The notes below the pieces were generated by a model. It was not told the origin of the DNA and made no database searches. It saw only the letters and a program-made list of their open reading frames with translations. From Lutibacter sp. A80 (lineage in GTDB: Bacteria > Bacteroidota > Bacteroidia > Flavobacteriales > Flavobacteriaceae), in assembly GCF_022429645.1 (NCBI RefSeq), contig NZ_CP092480.1:1019501-1083500 (forward strand): DNA of 64,000 nt, given 5' to 3'. The position numbers and the translations under genes are program-made. Below, one piece after another: positions 1 through 7,994 of the stretch. The stretch's first letter is position 1; each line of letters starts with the position of its first letter.

Positions 1-313
1 CATCTTTTAAAAAAATAGCTTGTGGCGATTGATGATCCACATTAAATTTCTGTGCAATCTCGTTTGAAATAGTTCTATATTTTAATAAATCTAAATAATA
101 AAAAGCAACCGTATCTGATGTAGTATCCATAGACTTTTCAAATTTAGAAAGCACTCCACTACTTATTCCACAACGTGTACTGTGTTTAAAAATTATTACC
201 AATTTATCTTTAGATAATTCAACAATTTCCTTTAGTTGACTCGTTTCTGTAAGAGGAATCCAGTTAAAATTATTTTTATTATTTGATTCAAAAATACCAC
301 CTAAAATTCCCAT
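1..313 (-). CDS. ytxJ: YtxJ/BrxC-type monothiol bacilliredoxin, cut by left edge
   Basis: The reverse strand from an ATG at 311-313 is open to the window edge and gives about 104 residues without a stop. It starts MGILGGIFES and has a thioredoxin-like segment around KHSTRCGISS, with one cysteine at residue 48. That sequence and spacing match YtxJ (DUF2847), named BrxC in Bacillus, which removes bacillithiol from mixed disulfides in the cytoplasm. The motif here is TRCGIS, where Bacillus has a proline after the Cys. The C-terminus lies outside the window. The gene is divergent from clpB. Family assignment is from remembered family features; bacillithiol use by this organism is inferred. Confidence 0.8.
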   Translation of the reverse strand, partial: MGILGGIFESNNKNNFNWIPLTETSQLKEIVELSKDKLVIIFKHSTRCGISSGVLSKFEKSMDTTSDTVAFYYLDLLKYRTISNEIAQKFNVDHQSPQAIFLKD

Positions 314-366
314 ATTTTTTTATTTTTCACTACCTTTAATAAGGCGTTTAATTAGTTTTAAAAATA

Positions 367-447
367 GACAAATTGTCGTTAAACCCCTTAAAAACAAGAC
401 AAAATGACCTTTTTAAAGCTTTCATCTCAATTGGACTATTTTTTGAA
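367..447 (+). promoter_or_regulatory. Candidate sigma-54-type promoter with upstream dyads for clpB
   Basis: TGGACTATTTTTTGAA at 432-447 keeps the 12-base distance between the GG and the second G expected of -24/-12 promoters (consensus TGGCAC-N5-TTGCA). Upstream lie the perfect palindrome GACAAATTGTC (367-377) and the related GACAAAATGAC (398-408), possible activator sites. The hsp20 gene downstream has the same arrangement. No protein data support this; it is pattern-based. Confidence 0.45.
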
Positions 448-481
448 ACTACAAATATAAATACAAAAAATATAAAACGTT

Positions 482-3073
482 ATGAACTTTAATAAATTTA
501 CAATAAAATCGCAAGAAGCTATCCAAAAAGGACAGCAGATTGCACAAAATTTAGGTCATCAACAAATTGAAAATTCACATATTTTAAAAGGTATTTTTGA
601 AGTTGATAAAAATGTTACTCCTTTTATTTTTAAAAAATTAGGAATAAATATAGAACTGTTAAAAAGCTTAATTGACAAAACCATAGAAAGTTATTCTAAA
701 GTTACAGGTGGTGGAGACACTACCCTGTCTAGAAACGCTTCAAAAATGTTAACTACAGCTACAAATGAAGCTAATGATTTAAAAGATGAATTTGTTTCAA
801 TAGAACATTTATTATTAGCCATTTTAAATACAAAAGATACAACTTCTCAAATATTAAAAGATCAAGGTATCACAGATAAAGGAATGCAAGCTGCAATTTC
901 AGAATTACGTAAAGGAAGCAAAGTAACATCGCAAAGCGCCGAAGAAACATACAATTCTTTAAATAAATTTGCTAAAAATTTAAATCAATTAGCAAAAGAT
1001 GGTAAACTAGATCCTGTTATTGGTAGAGATGAAGAAATTCGTAGAATTCTTCAAATTCTATCACGTAGAACAAAAAACAACCCAATGTTAGTTGGTGAAC
1101 CTGGTACAGGTAAAACTGCGATTGCAGAAGGCTTAGCACATAGAATAATTAAAGGAGATATTCCAGAAAATTTAAAAGGAAAACAAATTTACTCTTTAGA
1201 TATGGGAGCACTTATTGCAGGGGCAAAATATAAAGGTGAATTTGAAGAACGTTTAAAATCTGTAATAAAAGAAGTAACATCTGCAGAAGGAGAAATTGTG
1301 CTTTTTATTGATGAAATTCACACCTTAGTTGGTGCTGGTGGTGGTCAAGGTGCTATGGATGCGGCAAATATTTTAAAACCTGCCTTAGCTCGTGGTGAAT
1401 TAAGAGCAATTGGTGCAACTACCTTAGATGAATATCAAAAATATTTTGAAAAAGATAAAGCTTTAGAACGTAGATTTCAAAAGGTAATTGTTGATGAACC
1501 AGATACTGAAAGTGCCATTTCAATTTTACGTGGAATAAAAGAAAAATATGAAAATCACCATAAAGTACAAATAAAAGATGAAGCAATTATAGCTGCAGTA
1601 GAACTATCACAACGCTATATTTCAAACAGGTTTTTACCAGATAAAGCTATTGACTTAATGGATGAAGCTGCTTCAAAATTACGTATGGAAATTAATTCAA
1701 AACCTGAAGAATTAGATGTTTTGGATCGTAAAATTATGCAATTAGAAATTGAAATTGAAGCTATTAAACGCGAAAAGGATGAAAAAAAATTAGCTTCACT
1801 TAAAAAAGAAATTGCCAATTTAAAAGAAAACAGAAACGAAATAAATGCAAAATGGGTAAGCGAAAAAGAATTAGTAGATAGCGTTCAAAGCAATAAAGAA
1901 GCTATTGAAAATTTTAAACTAGAAGCAGAACGTGCCGAACGCGAAGGCGATTATGGAAAAGTTGCAGAAATTAGGTATGGAAAAATAAAAGATGCTCAAG
2001 AAAAACTTGAAAAACTTCAAAATGAAATAGCTAAAAATCAAGATTCAGCTTTAATTAATGAAGAAGTAACTAGAGATGATATTGCAGAAGTTGTAGCTAA
2101 ATGGACGGGAATTCCAGTAACAAAAATGCTACAAAGTGATCGAGAAAAATTATTGCATCTAGAAGAAGAATTACACAAAAGAGTTGTAGGACAAGAAGAA
2201 GCAATTGTTGCAGTTTCAGATGCTGTTAGACGTTCAAGAGCTGGATTACAAGACACTAAAAAACCTTTAGGTTCCTTTTTATTTTTAGGAACAACAGGTG
2301 TAGGTAAAACAGAACTTGCAAAAGCATTAGCTGTTTATTTATTTGATGATGAAAGCTCTTTAACTCGTATTGATATGAGTGAATACCAGGAACGCCATGC
2401 CGTTAGTAGATTGGTTGGTGCGCCTCCAGGATATGTTGGTTACGATGAAGGTGGACAATTAACAGAAGCTGTTAGACGTAAACCATATTCAGTAATTTTA
2501 TTAGATGAAATTGAAAAAGCACATCCCGATACTTTTAATATTTTATTACAAGTATTAGATGAAGGACGATTAACCGATAATAAAGGTAGAGTTGCAGATT
2601 TTAAAAATACCATTATTATCATGACTTCAAATATGGGAGCTCATATTATTCAAGAAAAGTTTGAAAAAATGGATATGGAAAATAGAGATCTTATTACTGA
2701 AGCTACTAAAATTGAAGTTGTTGGCTTATTAAAACAAACTATTAGACCTGAATTTTTAAATAGAATTGATGAGGTTATTATGTTTACACCTTTAAATTTA
2801 GCAGAAATTCATCAAATAGTAAAATTGCAATTAAATGGTTTAATAAAAATGTTGAAAGCACAGGATATACATATTGAATATACTGATGATTTAGTTGATG
2901 CTCTTGCCAATAAAGGTTTTGACCCTCAATTTGGTGCAAGACCAGTAAAAAGAGTGATTCAAAAGGATATTTTAAATGAATTATCTAAAGAAATTTTATC
3001 TGCAAGAATAACTTCTGATAGTCATATTTTATTAGATGCTTTTGATGATAAAATTGTATTTAGAAATAAATAA
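482..3073 (+). CDS. clpB: ATP-dependent disaggregase ClpB
   Basis: ClpB is a hexameric AAA+ chaperone that pulls polypeptides out of aggregates together with DnaK in the cytoplasm. The 863 residues match the family length (857 in E. coli). An N-terminal Clp repeat domain spans about 1-145. The first AAA module has Walker A GEPGTGKT at 205-212 and Walker B LFIDEIH near 275. A coiled-coil middle domain spans about 405-530, which separates ClpB from ClpA and ClpX. The second AAA module has Walker A GTTGVGKT near 603-610, and a C-terminal D2-small domain follows. The ATG at 482 begins a normal ClpB N-terminus. A strong terminator follows. The shared dyad and -24/-12-like elements before clpB and hsp20 suggest joint heat-shock control. 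Confidence 0.97.
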   Translation: MNFNKFTIKSQEAIQKGQQIAQNLGHQQIENSHILKGIFEVDKNVTPFIFKKLGINIELLKSLIDKTIESYSKVTGGGDTTLSRNASKMLTTATNEANDLKDEFVSIEHLLLAILNTKDTTSQILKDQGITDKGMQAAISELRKGSKVTSQSAEETYNSLNKFAKNLNQLAKDGKLDPVIGRDEEIRRILQILSRRTKNNPMLVGEPGTGKTAIAEGLAHRIIKGDIPENLKGKQIYSLDMGALIAGAKYKGEFEERLKSVIKEVTSAEGEIVLFIDEIHTLVGAGGGQGAMDAANILKPALARGELRAIGATTLDEYQKYFEKDKALERRFQKVIVDEPDTESAISILRGIKEKYENHHKVQIKDEAIIAAVELSQRYISNRFLPDKAIDLMDEAASKLRMEINSKPEELDVLDRKIMQLEIEIEAIKREKDEKKLASLKKEIANLKENRNEINAKWVSEKELVDSVQSNKEAIENFKLEAERAEREGDYGKVAEIRYGKIKDAQEKLEKLQNEIAKNQDSALINEEVTRDDIAEVVAKWTGIPVTKMLQSDREKLLHLEEELHKRVVGQEEAIVAVSDAVRRSRAGLQDTKKPLGSFLFLGTTGVGKTELAKALAVYLFDDESSLTRIDMSEYQERHAVSRLVGAPPGYVGYDEGGQLTEAVRRKPYSVILLDEIEKAHPDTFNILLQVLDEGRLTDNKGRVADFKNTIIIMTSNMGAHIIQEKFEKMDMENRDLITEATKIEVVGLLKQTIRPEFLNRIDEVIMFTPLNLAEIHQIVKLQLNGLIKMLKAQDIHIEYTDDLVDALANKGFDPQFGARPVKRVIQKDILNELSKEILSARITSDSHILLDAFDDKIVFRNK

Positions 3074-3094
3074 ACTATACTATTTTTAACACAA

Positions 3095-3127
3095 ACTCCT
3101 TTCTGTTTTTAGAAAGGAGTTTTTTTT
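3095..3127 (+). terminator. Rho-independent terminator after clpB
   Basis: Perfect 10-bp stem (3095-3104 with 3111-3120, ACTCCTTTCT/AGAAAGGAGT), 6-base loop, then seven T. Confidence 0.9.
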
Positions 3128-3138
3128 AGCTAAACAAC

Positions 3139-3220
3139 TGACAGTCAAAAGTCAAAATGACATTTTACAATGATAAAAATGAAATTTTGACTTACTTTTT
3201 ACATTGGCATTTTTATTGTA
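3139..3220 (+). promoter_or_regulatory. Candidate sigma-54-type promoter with upstream dyads for hsp20
   Basis: TGGCATTTTTATTGTA at 3205-3220 fits the -24/-12 pattern well (TGGCAT-N5-TTGTA, GG to G distance 12). Two perfect palindromes lie upstream: TGACAGTCA (3139-3147) and GTCAAAATGAC (3151-3161). The outer dyad is about 63 bases from the -24 element, against about 61 before clpB. This is inference from sequence pattern. Confidence 0.5.
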
Positions 3221-3263
3221 ATTATTCTTATAAAATAATGTTTAACCATAAAATTTAAAAGTT

Positions 3264-3692
3264 ATGTTATTAAAAAGTTCAGGCATTCCTGCAATGCCAT
3301 CTATTTTTGACGATTTTTTTAGAGATTGGTCTTTATCTAATTATTCAGACACCAATACTACATTACCGGCTGTAAACATTAAAGAGAATGAAAATGAATT
3401 TACAGTTGAAGTAGCTGTTCCAGGAATGAGTAAAGATGATTTTAAAATTAATTTAAATAACAATGTTTTAACAATCTCTTCTGAAAAAACTGTAGAAAAT
3501 GAAGAAAACAACGATAAATATACTCGTAAAGAATATAGTTATCAGTCTTTTGAAAGAAGTTTTAATTTACCTAAAAACATTGTTGAAAGTGATCAAATTT
3601 CAGCAGCTTATAAAAATGGTGAATTAAAAATTACAATTCCTAAAAAGGAAGAAGCAAAACCTACGCCTCCTAAATTAATTGAGATTCAATAA
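3264..3692 (+). CDS. Small heat shock protein, Hsp20/alpha-crystallin family
   Basis: This 142-residue protein is an ATP-independent holdase that forms oligomers and keeps unfolding proteins soluble for ClpB and DnaK. A short N-terminal arm begins with FDDFF, followed by an alpha-crystallin domain (about 36-130). That domain has the P-G-M-S-K-D-D strand and the YKNGELKITIPK end motif. The C-terminal tail has the I-E-I anchor at 139-141 used for oligomer contacts. Its length is normal for bacterial IbpA-like proteins. It sits directly downstream of clpB but after a strong terminator, with its own promoter region carrying the same dyad type, so the two form a heat-shock pair rather than one operon. 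Confidence 0.95.
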   Translation: MLLKSSGIPAMPSIFDDFFRDWSLSNYSDTNTTLPAVNIKENENEFTVEVAVPGMSKDDFKINLNNNVLTISSEKTVENEENNDKYTRKEYSYQSFERSFNLPKNIVESDQISAAYKNGELKITIPKKEEAKPTPPKLIEIQ

Positions 3693-3697
3693 ATGAA

Positions 3698-3727
3698 AAA
3701 GAGAGAACAGTTGTTCTCTCTTTTTTT
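3698..3727 (+). terminator. Terminator after hsp20
   Basis: GAGAGAACA (3701-3709) pairs with TGTTCTCTC (3712-3720) and is followed by seven T. The A run before it would let it work in both directions. Its right arm also supplies the TTG that can act as -33 element of the next gene. Confidence 0.85.
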
Positions 3728-3738
3728 ATGTATTTTTG
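3711..3738 (+). promoter_or_regulatory. Flavobacterial promoter for the histidine phosphatase gene
   Basis: -7 box TATTTTTG (3731-3738) fits TAnnTTTG exactly. A TTG at 3711-3713 lies 17 bases upstream as -33 element, inside the preceding terminator stem. The start codon is 19 bases downstream. Confidence 0.5.
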
Positions 3739-3757
3739 AAACTTAAATTTTTCAACT

Positions 3758-4285
3758 ATGTTTTTTAAATTCTCATTAGGTAAGTTTTTCTTAATTATTT
3801 CAGTTTTAATATGTAGTGTTACTTTAAATGCACAAGAAAATTCATCAGAAATTACAACCTATTATTTTATTAGACATGCCGAAAAAAACCGTTTAAATCC
3901 ATCAAACAAAAATCCAAATCTTAAAGAAAAAGGAGTTGATAGAGCTTTAAATTGGAGTAAAACTTTTAAAAATATTGAATTTGATTATATTTTTTCAACA
4001 AATTATAACAGAACCACTCAAACAGCTTTGCCTACTGCTAAAAGTAAAAATTTAGAAATTCAATTTTATAATCCTAGCGATTTATACAACGAAGATTTTA
4101 AAACTCTAACTAAAGGAAAAACCGTATTAGTTGTTGGACACAGCAATACAACTCCAAAATTTGTAAATAAGGTTTTAGGTGAAGATAAATATCCCGAAAT
4201 AGAAGATCGTAATAATTCCAACCTTTATATTGTAACAATTTCAGAAAATAATAAAAGTACTATTTTACTAAATATTGAAATTTAA
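3758..4285 (+). CDS. Exported histidine phosphatase family protein
   Basis: This 175-residue protein has an N-terminal signal peptide (hydrophobic 8-23, likely cut after NA-Q near 25-26), so it should be periplasmic. The phosphoglycerate-mutase/SixA-type core follows: the phosphohistidine motif R39-H40-A-E, a YNRTTQTA segment around 83-90 carrying the second arginine, and the VVGHSN motif with H128. The short length resembles SixA-like and broad-range phosphatases rather than glycolytic mutases. The substrate is unknown. It has its own promoter just behind the hsp20 terminator, and about 67 bases separate it from smpB. Confidence 0.85.
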   Translation: MFFKFSLGKFFLIISVLICSVTLNAQENSSEITTYYFIRHAEKNRLNPSNKNPNLKEKGVDRALNWSKTFKNIEFDYIFSTNYNRTTQTALPTAKSKNLEIQFYNPSDLYNEDFKTLTKGKTVLVVGHSNTTPKFVNKVLGEDKYPEIEDRNNSNLYIVTISENNKSTILLNIEI

Positions 4286-4337
4286 AAGTCTGTATTTCCA
4301 ACTAGTAATAAGTATATGTTTTAGAATCTATTTATAG

Positions 4338-4345
4338 TATATTTG
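4338..4345 (+). promoter_or_regulatory. -7 box of smpB, very close to the start codon
   Basis: TATATTTG is a perfect TAnnTTTG box that ends only seven bases before the smpB ATG (4353). If used, the transcript would have little or no leader. No convincing -33 TTTG is seen. Confidence 0.5.
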
Positions 4346-4352
4346 TAGTCTT

Positions 4353-4811
4353 ATGCAGAAGAAAATTAACATACAAAATAAAAAAGCTCGTTTTGAATAC
4401 GAGATCTTAGATAAATACGTTGCTGGAATTCAATTAACGGGTACTGAAATTAAATCGATTCGTGAAAGTAAAGCCCGCATAACAGAAAGTTTTTGCGAGT
4501 TTAACGAAAAAGGTGAGTTATTTGCAATTAATATGTTTATTGAAGAATACCTTTATGGACATGCATACAACCATAGCCCAAAAAGTGAACGTAAATTATT
4601 ATTAAATAAGCAAGAGCTTAAAAAGCTGCAAAAAGAAGTTCAAAATGTTGGTTTAACTATAATACCTTTAAGGTTATTTTTAACAGATAAAGGTTGGGCA
4701 AAACTTGAAATTGCATTGTGTAAAGGAAAGAAAAACTACGACAAACGTGAAGTAATTAAAGACCGAGATAATAAACGAGATTTAGCTAGAATAAAAAAGA
4801 ATTTTAACTAA
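4353..4811 (+). CDS. smpB: SsrA-binding protein SmpB
   Basis: SmpB binds tmRNA and delivers it to stalled ribosomes for trans-translation. The 152-residue length is typical. The N-terminal oligonucleotide-binding barrel contains NKKARFEY and the family signature GIQLTGTEIKSIRESKARI (about 25-43). The basic C-terminal tail (KKNYDKREVIKDRDNKRDLARIKK) enters the decoding centre. The tmRNA gene itself is not in this window. The next gene starts seven bases later and maf two bases after that, so smpB probably leads a three-gene transcript. Confidence 0.96.
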   Translation: MQKKINIQNKKARFEYEILDKYVAGIQLTGTEIKSIRESKARITESFCEFNEKGELFAINMFIEEYLYGHAYNHSPKSERKLLLNKQELKKLQKEVQNVGLTIIPLRLFLTDKGWAKLEIALCKGKKNYDKREVIKDRDNKRDLARIKKNFN

Positions 4812-4817
4812 AATTAA

Positions 4818-5714
4818 ATGAATAGTGTAGTTTATTTTAAATTAATTCATTGGAAAAATTTACTGCTCATTATTTATGTCTTTCTATTAATTAAACTACT
4901 GTTTTTACCTTCACTTTCGATTGAAACAACACTAAATTTATTTTCTTTTTATATTTTATTAATTTCAATACTATTAATTACCACTGCTGGCTTTATAATA
5001 AACACACTTGAAACTAATTTTTTAGATAAAATTAATAATCAAAAAAAATTAATTACAACCAAAGAAAAAACGCTCAAATTATATAAAATAACAAATACAA
5101 TAGGAATAGCTTTGGGTCTTCTTTTTTGCTTAAAAATTGAAAAACCAACACTTTCATTTATATTTATAGGAATTGCTTTATTACATTTTTTTTATGCCAA
5201 AAAGCTAAATAAAATACCTTTAATTAGAAATTTAATCAGTGTATTTTTAATTAGTATTAATATCATTATTTTAGTCATTTTTGAGCTTGATTTTTCACTA
5301 AAAGATGCAAATCAAAAATTAGCTTTCAATATAATTTCAATACTTAGCTTTTATATTTTTTGCATTAGTTTAATTCAACAATCAATTAAAAATATTAAAA
5401 ACATAAATAAAGACTACGCTTTAAAAGTAAACACTTTACCAATTGTATTAGGCATTAACAGAACACAAAAAATTACATTTATTTTTAGCTTAATCCCTAT
5501 TAGTATTTTGCTTATAATAATCGTTAATTTTAGTGAAATTTATAAATTTACCATACTATATTTATTAATTGCTGTTTTTCTACCTTTCCTTTACGCAGTA
5601 ATAAAATTGCATACTGCAAAGAAAAAAAATGACTTTAAAAAAATAATTACCTTATTACAGGTTAATCTGTTTTTAGGAATAAATACTTTAACAATATTTT
5701 CAATCTTTCATTAA
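4818..5714 (+). CDS. UbiA-like prenyltransferase homologue with eroded Asp motifs
   Basis: A 298-residue integral membrane protein with about eight to nine hydrophobic segments. Length, topology and position before maf match the UbiA-family proteins usually called geranylgeranylglycerol-phosphate geranylgeranyltransferase in flavobacteria. The two Mg-diphosphate-binding motifs are recognisable but damaged. The first, normally NDxxDxxxD, reads N62-T-L-E-T66-N-F-L-D70. The second, normally KDxxDxxGD, reads K191-N-I-K-N195-I-N-K-D199. Only the last Asp of each remains. The reading frame is intact and tightly packed between smpB and maf, so this is not simple decay. It may be inactive as a prenyltransferase, or use another chemistry. 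Confidence 0.7.
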   Translation: MNSVVYFKLIHWKNLLLIIYVFLLIKLLFLPSLSIETTLNLFSFYILLISILLITTAGFIINTLETNFLDKINNQKKLITTKEKTLKLYKITNTIGIALGLLFCLKIEKPTLSFIFIGIALLHFFYAKKLNKIPLIRNLISVFLISINIIILVIFELDFSLKDANQKLAFNIISILSFYIFCISLIQQSIKNIKNINKDYALKVNTLPIVLGINRTQKITFIFSLIPISILLIIIVNFSEIYKFTILYLLIAVFLPFLYAVIKLHTAKKKNDFKKIITLLQVNLFLGINTLTIFSIFH

Positions 5715-5716
5715 AA

Positions 5717-6298
5717 ATGCTACAAAACAAATTAATAACTAAAAATATAATATTAGCTTCAGGTTCACCAAGGCGCCACGAATTATTTAAAGAACTAGGC
5801 GTAAATTTTACCATAAAAGTTAAAGAGGTTGAAGAAACCTACAATACAAACTTAAAAAAAGAAGAAATTACTAATTATTTATGCAAATTAAAAGCGGCCT
5901 CTTTTACAAATGAAATTTCTGAAAACGATATAATTGTTACAGCAGACACCATTGTTTGGCATAATAATAAAGCATTAGAAAAACCTAAAAATGCTTCAGA
6001 AGCAATTGAAATGTTACAAGGGTTATCTGGAAAAAAACACACAGTTTATTCTTCAATTTGTATTAAAACAAAAAATAATGAAACCTTAATTTCAGATAAA
6101 ACTAATGTTTATTTTAAACAATTAACACTAAACGAAATTGAATACTATGTTGAAAATTACAAACCTTATGATAAAGCAGGTGCTTATGGTATTCAAGAAT
6201 GGATAGGTTTAATAGGCGTTACAAAGATTGAAGGTAGTTATTTTAATGTAATGGGCTTGCCTGTTCATAAATTATATGAAGAATTAATAAAAATTTAA
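5717..6298 (+). CDS. maf: Maf-family nucleoside triphosphate pyrophosphatase
   Basis: A cytoplasmic enzyme that hydrolyses non-canonical nucleoside triphosphates (dTTP/UTP or modified forms) to monophosphate and diphosphate. The 193 residues have the family signature ASGSPRRHELF at 14-24, the EKPKNASEA lid segment, and the GKKHTVYSSI and DKAGAYGIQ motifs near 109-118 and 153-161. The start is two bases after the UbiA-like stop. A promoter for the next gene begins right at the maf stop, so maf closes the operon. Confidence 0.93.
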   Translation: MLQNKLITKNIILASGSPRRHELFKELGVNFTIKVKEVEETYNTNLKKEEITNYLCKLKAASFTNEISENDIIVTADTIVWHNNKALEKPKNASEAIEMLQGLSGKKHTVYSSICIKTKNNETLISDKTNVYFKQLTLNEIEYYVENYKPYDKAGAYGIQEWIGLIGVTKIEGSYFNVMGLPVHKLYEELIKI

Positions 6299-6299
6299 G

Positions 6300-6327
6300 T
6301 TGATACCATAAATAATCATTATTTTTG
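6300..6327 (+). promoter_or_regulatory. Promoter of the transketolase C-half gene
   Basis: TTG (6300-6302) lies 17 bases before TATTTTTG (6320-6327), a perfect TAnnTTTG box. The start codon is 22 bases downstream. Confidence 0.55.
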
Positions 6328-6349
6328 AGCGATTTTTAATAAATATATA

Positions 6350-7303
6350 ATGAAAAAATACACATACACCGAAAAAAAAGATACAAGATCAGGTTTTGGA
6401 GCTGGATTAGCTGAATTAGGAGATAAAAACGAAAACGTAGTTGCCCTTTGTGCCGATTTAATTGGTTCGTTAAAAATGGAAAAATTTATTGAAAATCATC
6501 CTGAAAGATTTTTTCAAATTGGGATTGCAGAAGCTAATATGATTGGTATTGCTGCTGGTTTAACAATAGGTGGTAAAATTCCTTTTACAGGTACTTTCGC
6601 AAATTTCTCAACTGGTAGAGTTTACGATCAAATTCGTCAATCTGTTGCATATTCAGGTAAAAATGTAAAAATATGTGCTTCTCATGCAGGTTTAACCTTA
6701 GGAGAAGATGGTGCAACGCATCAAGTATTAGAAGACATTGGATTAATGAAAATGTTACCTGGAATGACTGTTATTAATACTTGTGATTATAACCAAACTA
6801 AAGCAGCTACTATTGCTATTGCAGATTATGATGGTCCTGTTTATTTACGATTTGGACGTCCTGTAGTACCAGTATTTATGCCAGAAAATGAAGAGTTTAT
6901 TGTTGGAAAAGCAATTCAACTTACAGAAGGAACTGATGTTACTATTGTAGCAACAGGCCATTTAGTATGGGAAGCTTTACAAGCATCGGAAAAGTTAGAA
7001 GCTAAAGGAATTAATGCTGAAGTAATTAATATTCATACAATTAAACCTCTAGATGATGAAGCTATTTTAAAATCTGTTGCAAAAACAGGTTGTATTGTAA
7101 CTGCTGAAGAACACAATATTATAGGTGGCTTAGGTGAAAGTGTTTCTAGATTGTTAGTTCAAAATAATATAGTGCCACAAGAATTTGTTGCAGTTAACGA
7201 TAGTTTTGGTGAATCTGGAACTCCAGCACAATTAATGGAAAAATATAAATTAAATGATAAAGCTATAGTTACTGCTGTTGAAAAAGTAATTAAGAGAAAA
7301 TAA
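6350..7303 (+). CDS. Transketolase, C-terminal (pyrimidine-binding) subunit
   Basis: This 317-residue protein corresponds to the C-terminal half of transketolase: the pyrimidine-binding domain (about 1-165, with GIAEANMIGIAAGL carrying the catalytic Glu) and the C-terminal domain (about 180-317). Bacteroidota and archaea commonly encode transketolase as two polypeptides. The N-terminal thiamine-diphosphate/phosphate-binding half is normally encoded next to this one. Here the upstream neighbour is maf and the downstream one an outer-membrane protein, so the partner must be elsewhere. Together the halves transfer two-carbon ketol units in the non-oxidative pentose phosphate pathway. Confidence 0.9.
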   Translation: MKKYTYTEKKDTRSGFGAGLAELGDKNENVVALCADLIGSLKMEKFIENHPERFFQIGIAEANMIGIAAGLTIGGKIPFTGTFANFSTGRVYDQIRQSVAYSGKNVKICASHAGLTLGEDGATHQVLEDIGLMKMLPGMTVINTCDYNQTKAATIAIADYDGPVYLRFGRPVVPVFMPENEEFIVGKAIQLTEGTDVTIVATGHLVWEALQASEKLEAKGINAEVINIHTIKPLDDEAILKSVAKTGCIVTAEEHNIIGGLGESVSRLLVQNNIVPQEFVAVNDSFGESGTPAQLMEKYKLNDKAIVTAVEKVIKRK

Positions 7304-7353
7304 TAACTTGTTTTTTTCGTTTTATTAGATATAATAACCCAAAATATATAAAG

Positions 7354-7974
7354 ATGAAAAAAAAATCATTCTTATTTTCAATGCTATTTTTAGCTTCAAT
7401 AATGCTAGTAAATGCCCAAAACGATTTCGGTATTAAAGGCGGTTTAAGCTATAATACAAATGGAGATCTTAAAGAATTTACAAGTGAAGTTGATAATATC
7501 TATAAAAACGAAGGAAAAGGAAAATCTGGATTTAATGTAGGTTTCTATGGAAAATTAGATTTAGGAGGAATCTATATTCGTCCTGAATTATTATATACTA
7601 AAACAACTAGTGAATATGAACTAAACACAGGCAATACAGAAGATTATAAAATTTCTAAATTAGATGTTCCTGTATTAGTTGGTTTTAAAGTAATTGGCCC
7701 TTTAAACATTTTTGCAGGTCCTGCTTTTCAATATATTTTAGACAATGATTTGGAAGGTGTAAGTATTGGTGATGTTGAAAATGAATATTCTGTTGGCGTT
7801 AATATTGGTGCTTCTTTAGAAATAGGAAGATTTGGCTTTGACGTTAGATACGAAAGAGGTTTAAGTGAAAATGAAGCTGAGTGGACAGATGCTGGTGAAA
7901 CGTTTACATTAGATTCTAGACCTGAACAATTAATTTTTAGTCTATCGTATAGTTTGTCTAAAAAGAATAATTAA
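7354..7974 (+). CDS. Outer-membrane beta-barrel protein, PorT-like family
   Basis: A 206-residue protein with a signal peptide (1-21, ending VNAQ) followed by alternating hydrophobic strands with aromatic girdle residues. These include FGIKGGLSYN, SGFNVGFYGKLDLGGIYIRPELLYT, VGVNIGASLEIGRFGFDVRYERGL and a final LIFSLSYSL strand. This is the pattern of the eight-stranded outer-membrane barrel domain common in flavobacteria. No ligand or partner can be inferred. It has its own terminator and is separated by 50 bases from the transketolase gene. Confidence 0.8.
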   Translation: MKKKSFLFSMLFLASIMLVNAQNDFGIKGGLSYNTNGDLKEFTSEVDNIYKNEGKGKSGFNVGFYGKLDLGGIYIRPELLYTKTTSEYELNTGNTEDYKISKLDVPVLVGFKVIGPLNIFAGPAFQYILDNDLEGVSIGDVENEYSVGVNIGASLEIGRFGFDVRYERGLSENEAEWTDAGETFTLDSRPEQLIFSLSYSLSKKNN

Positions 7975-7994
7975 AACTATTTTTTTAAAAATAT

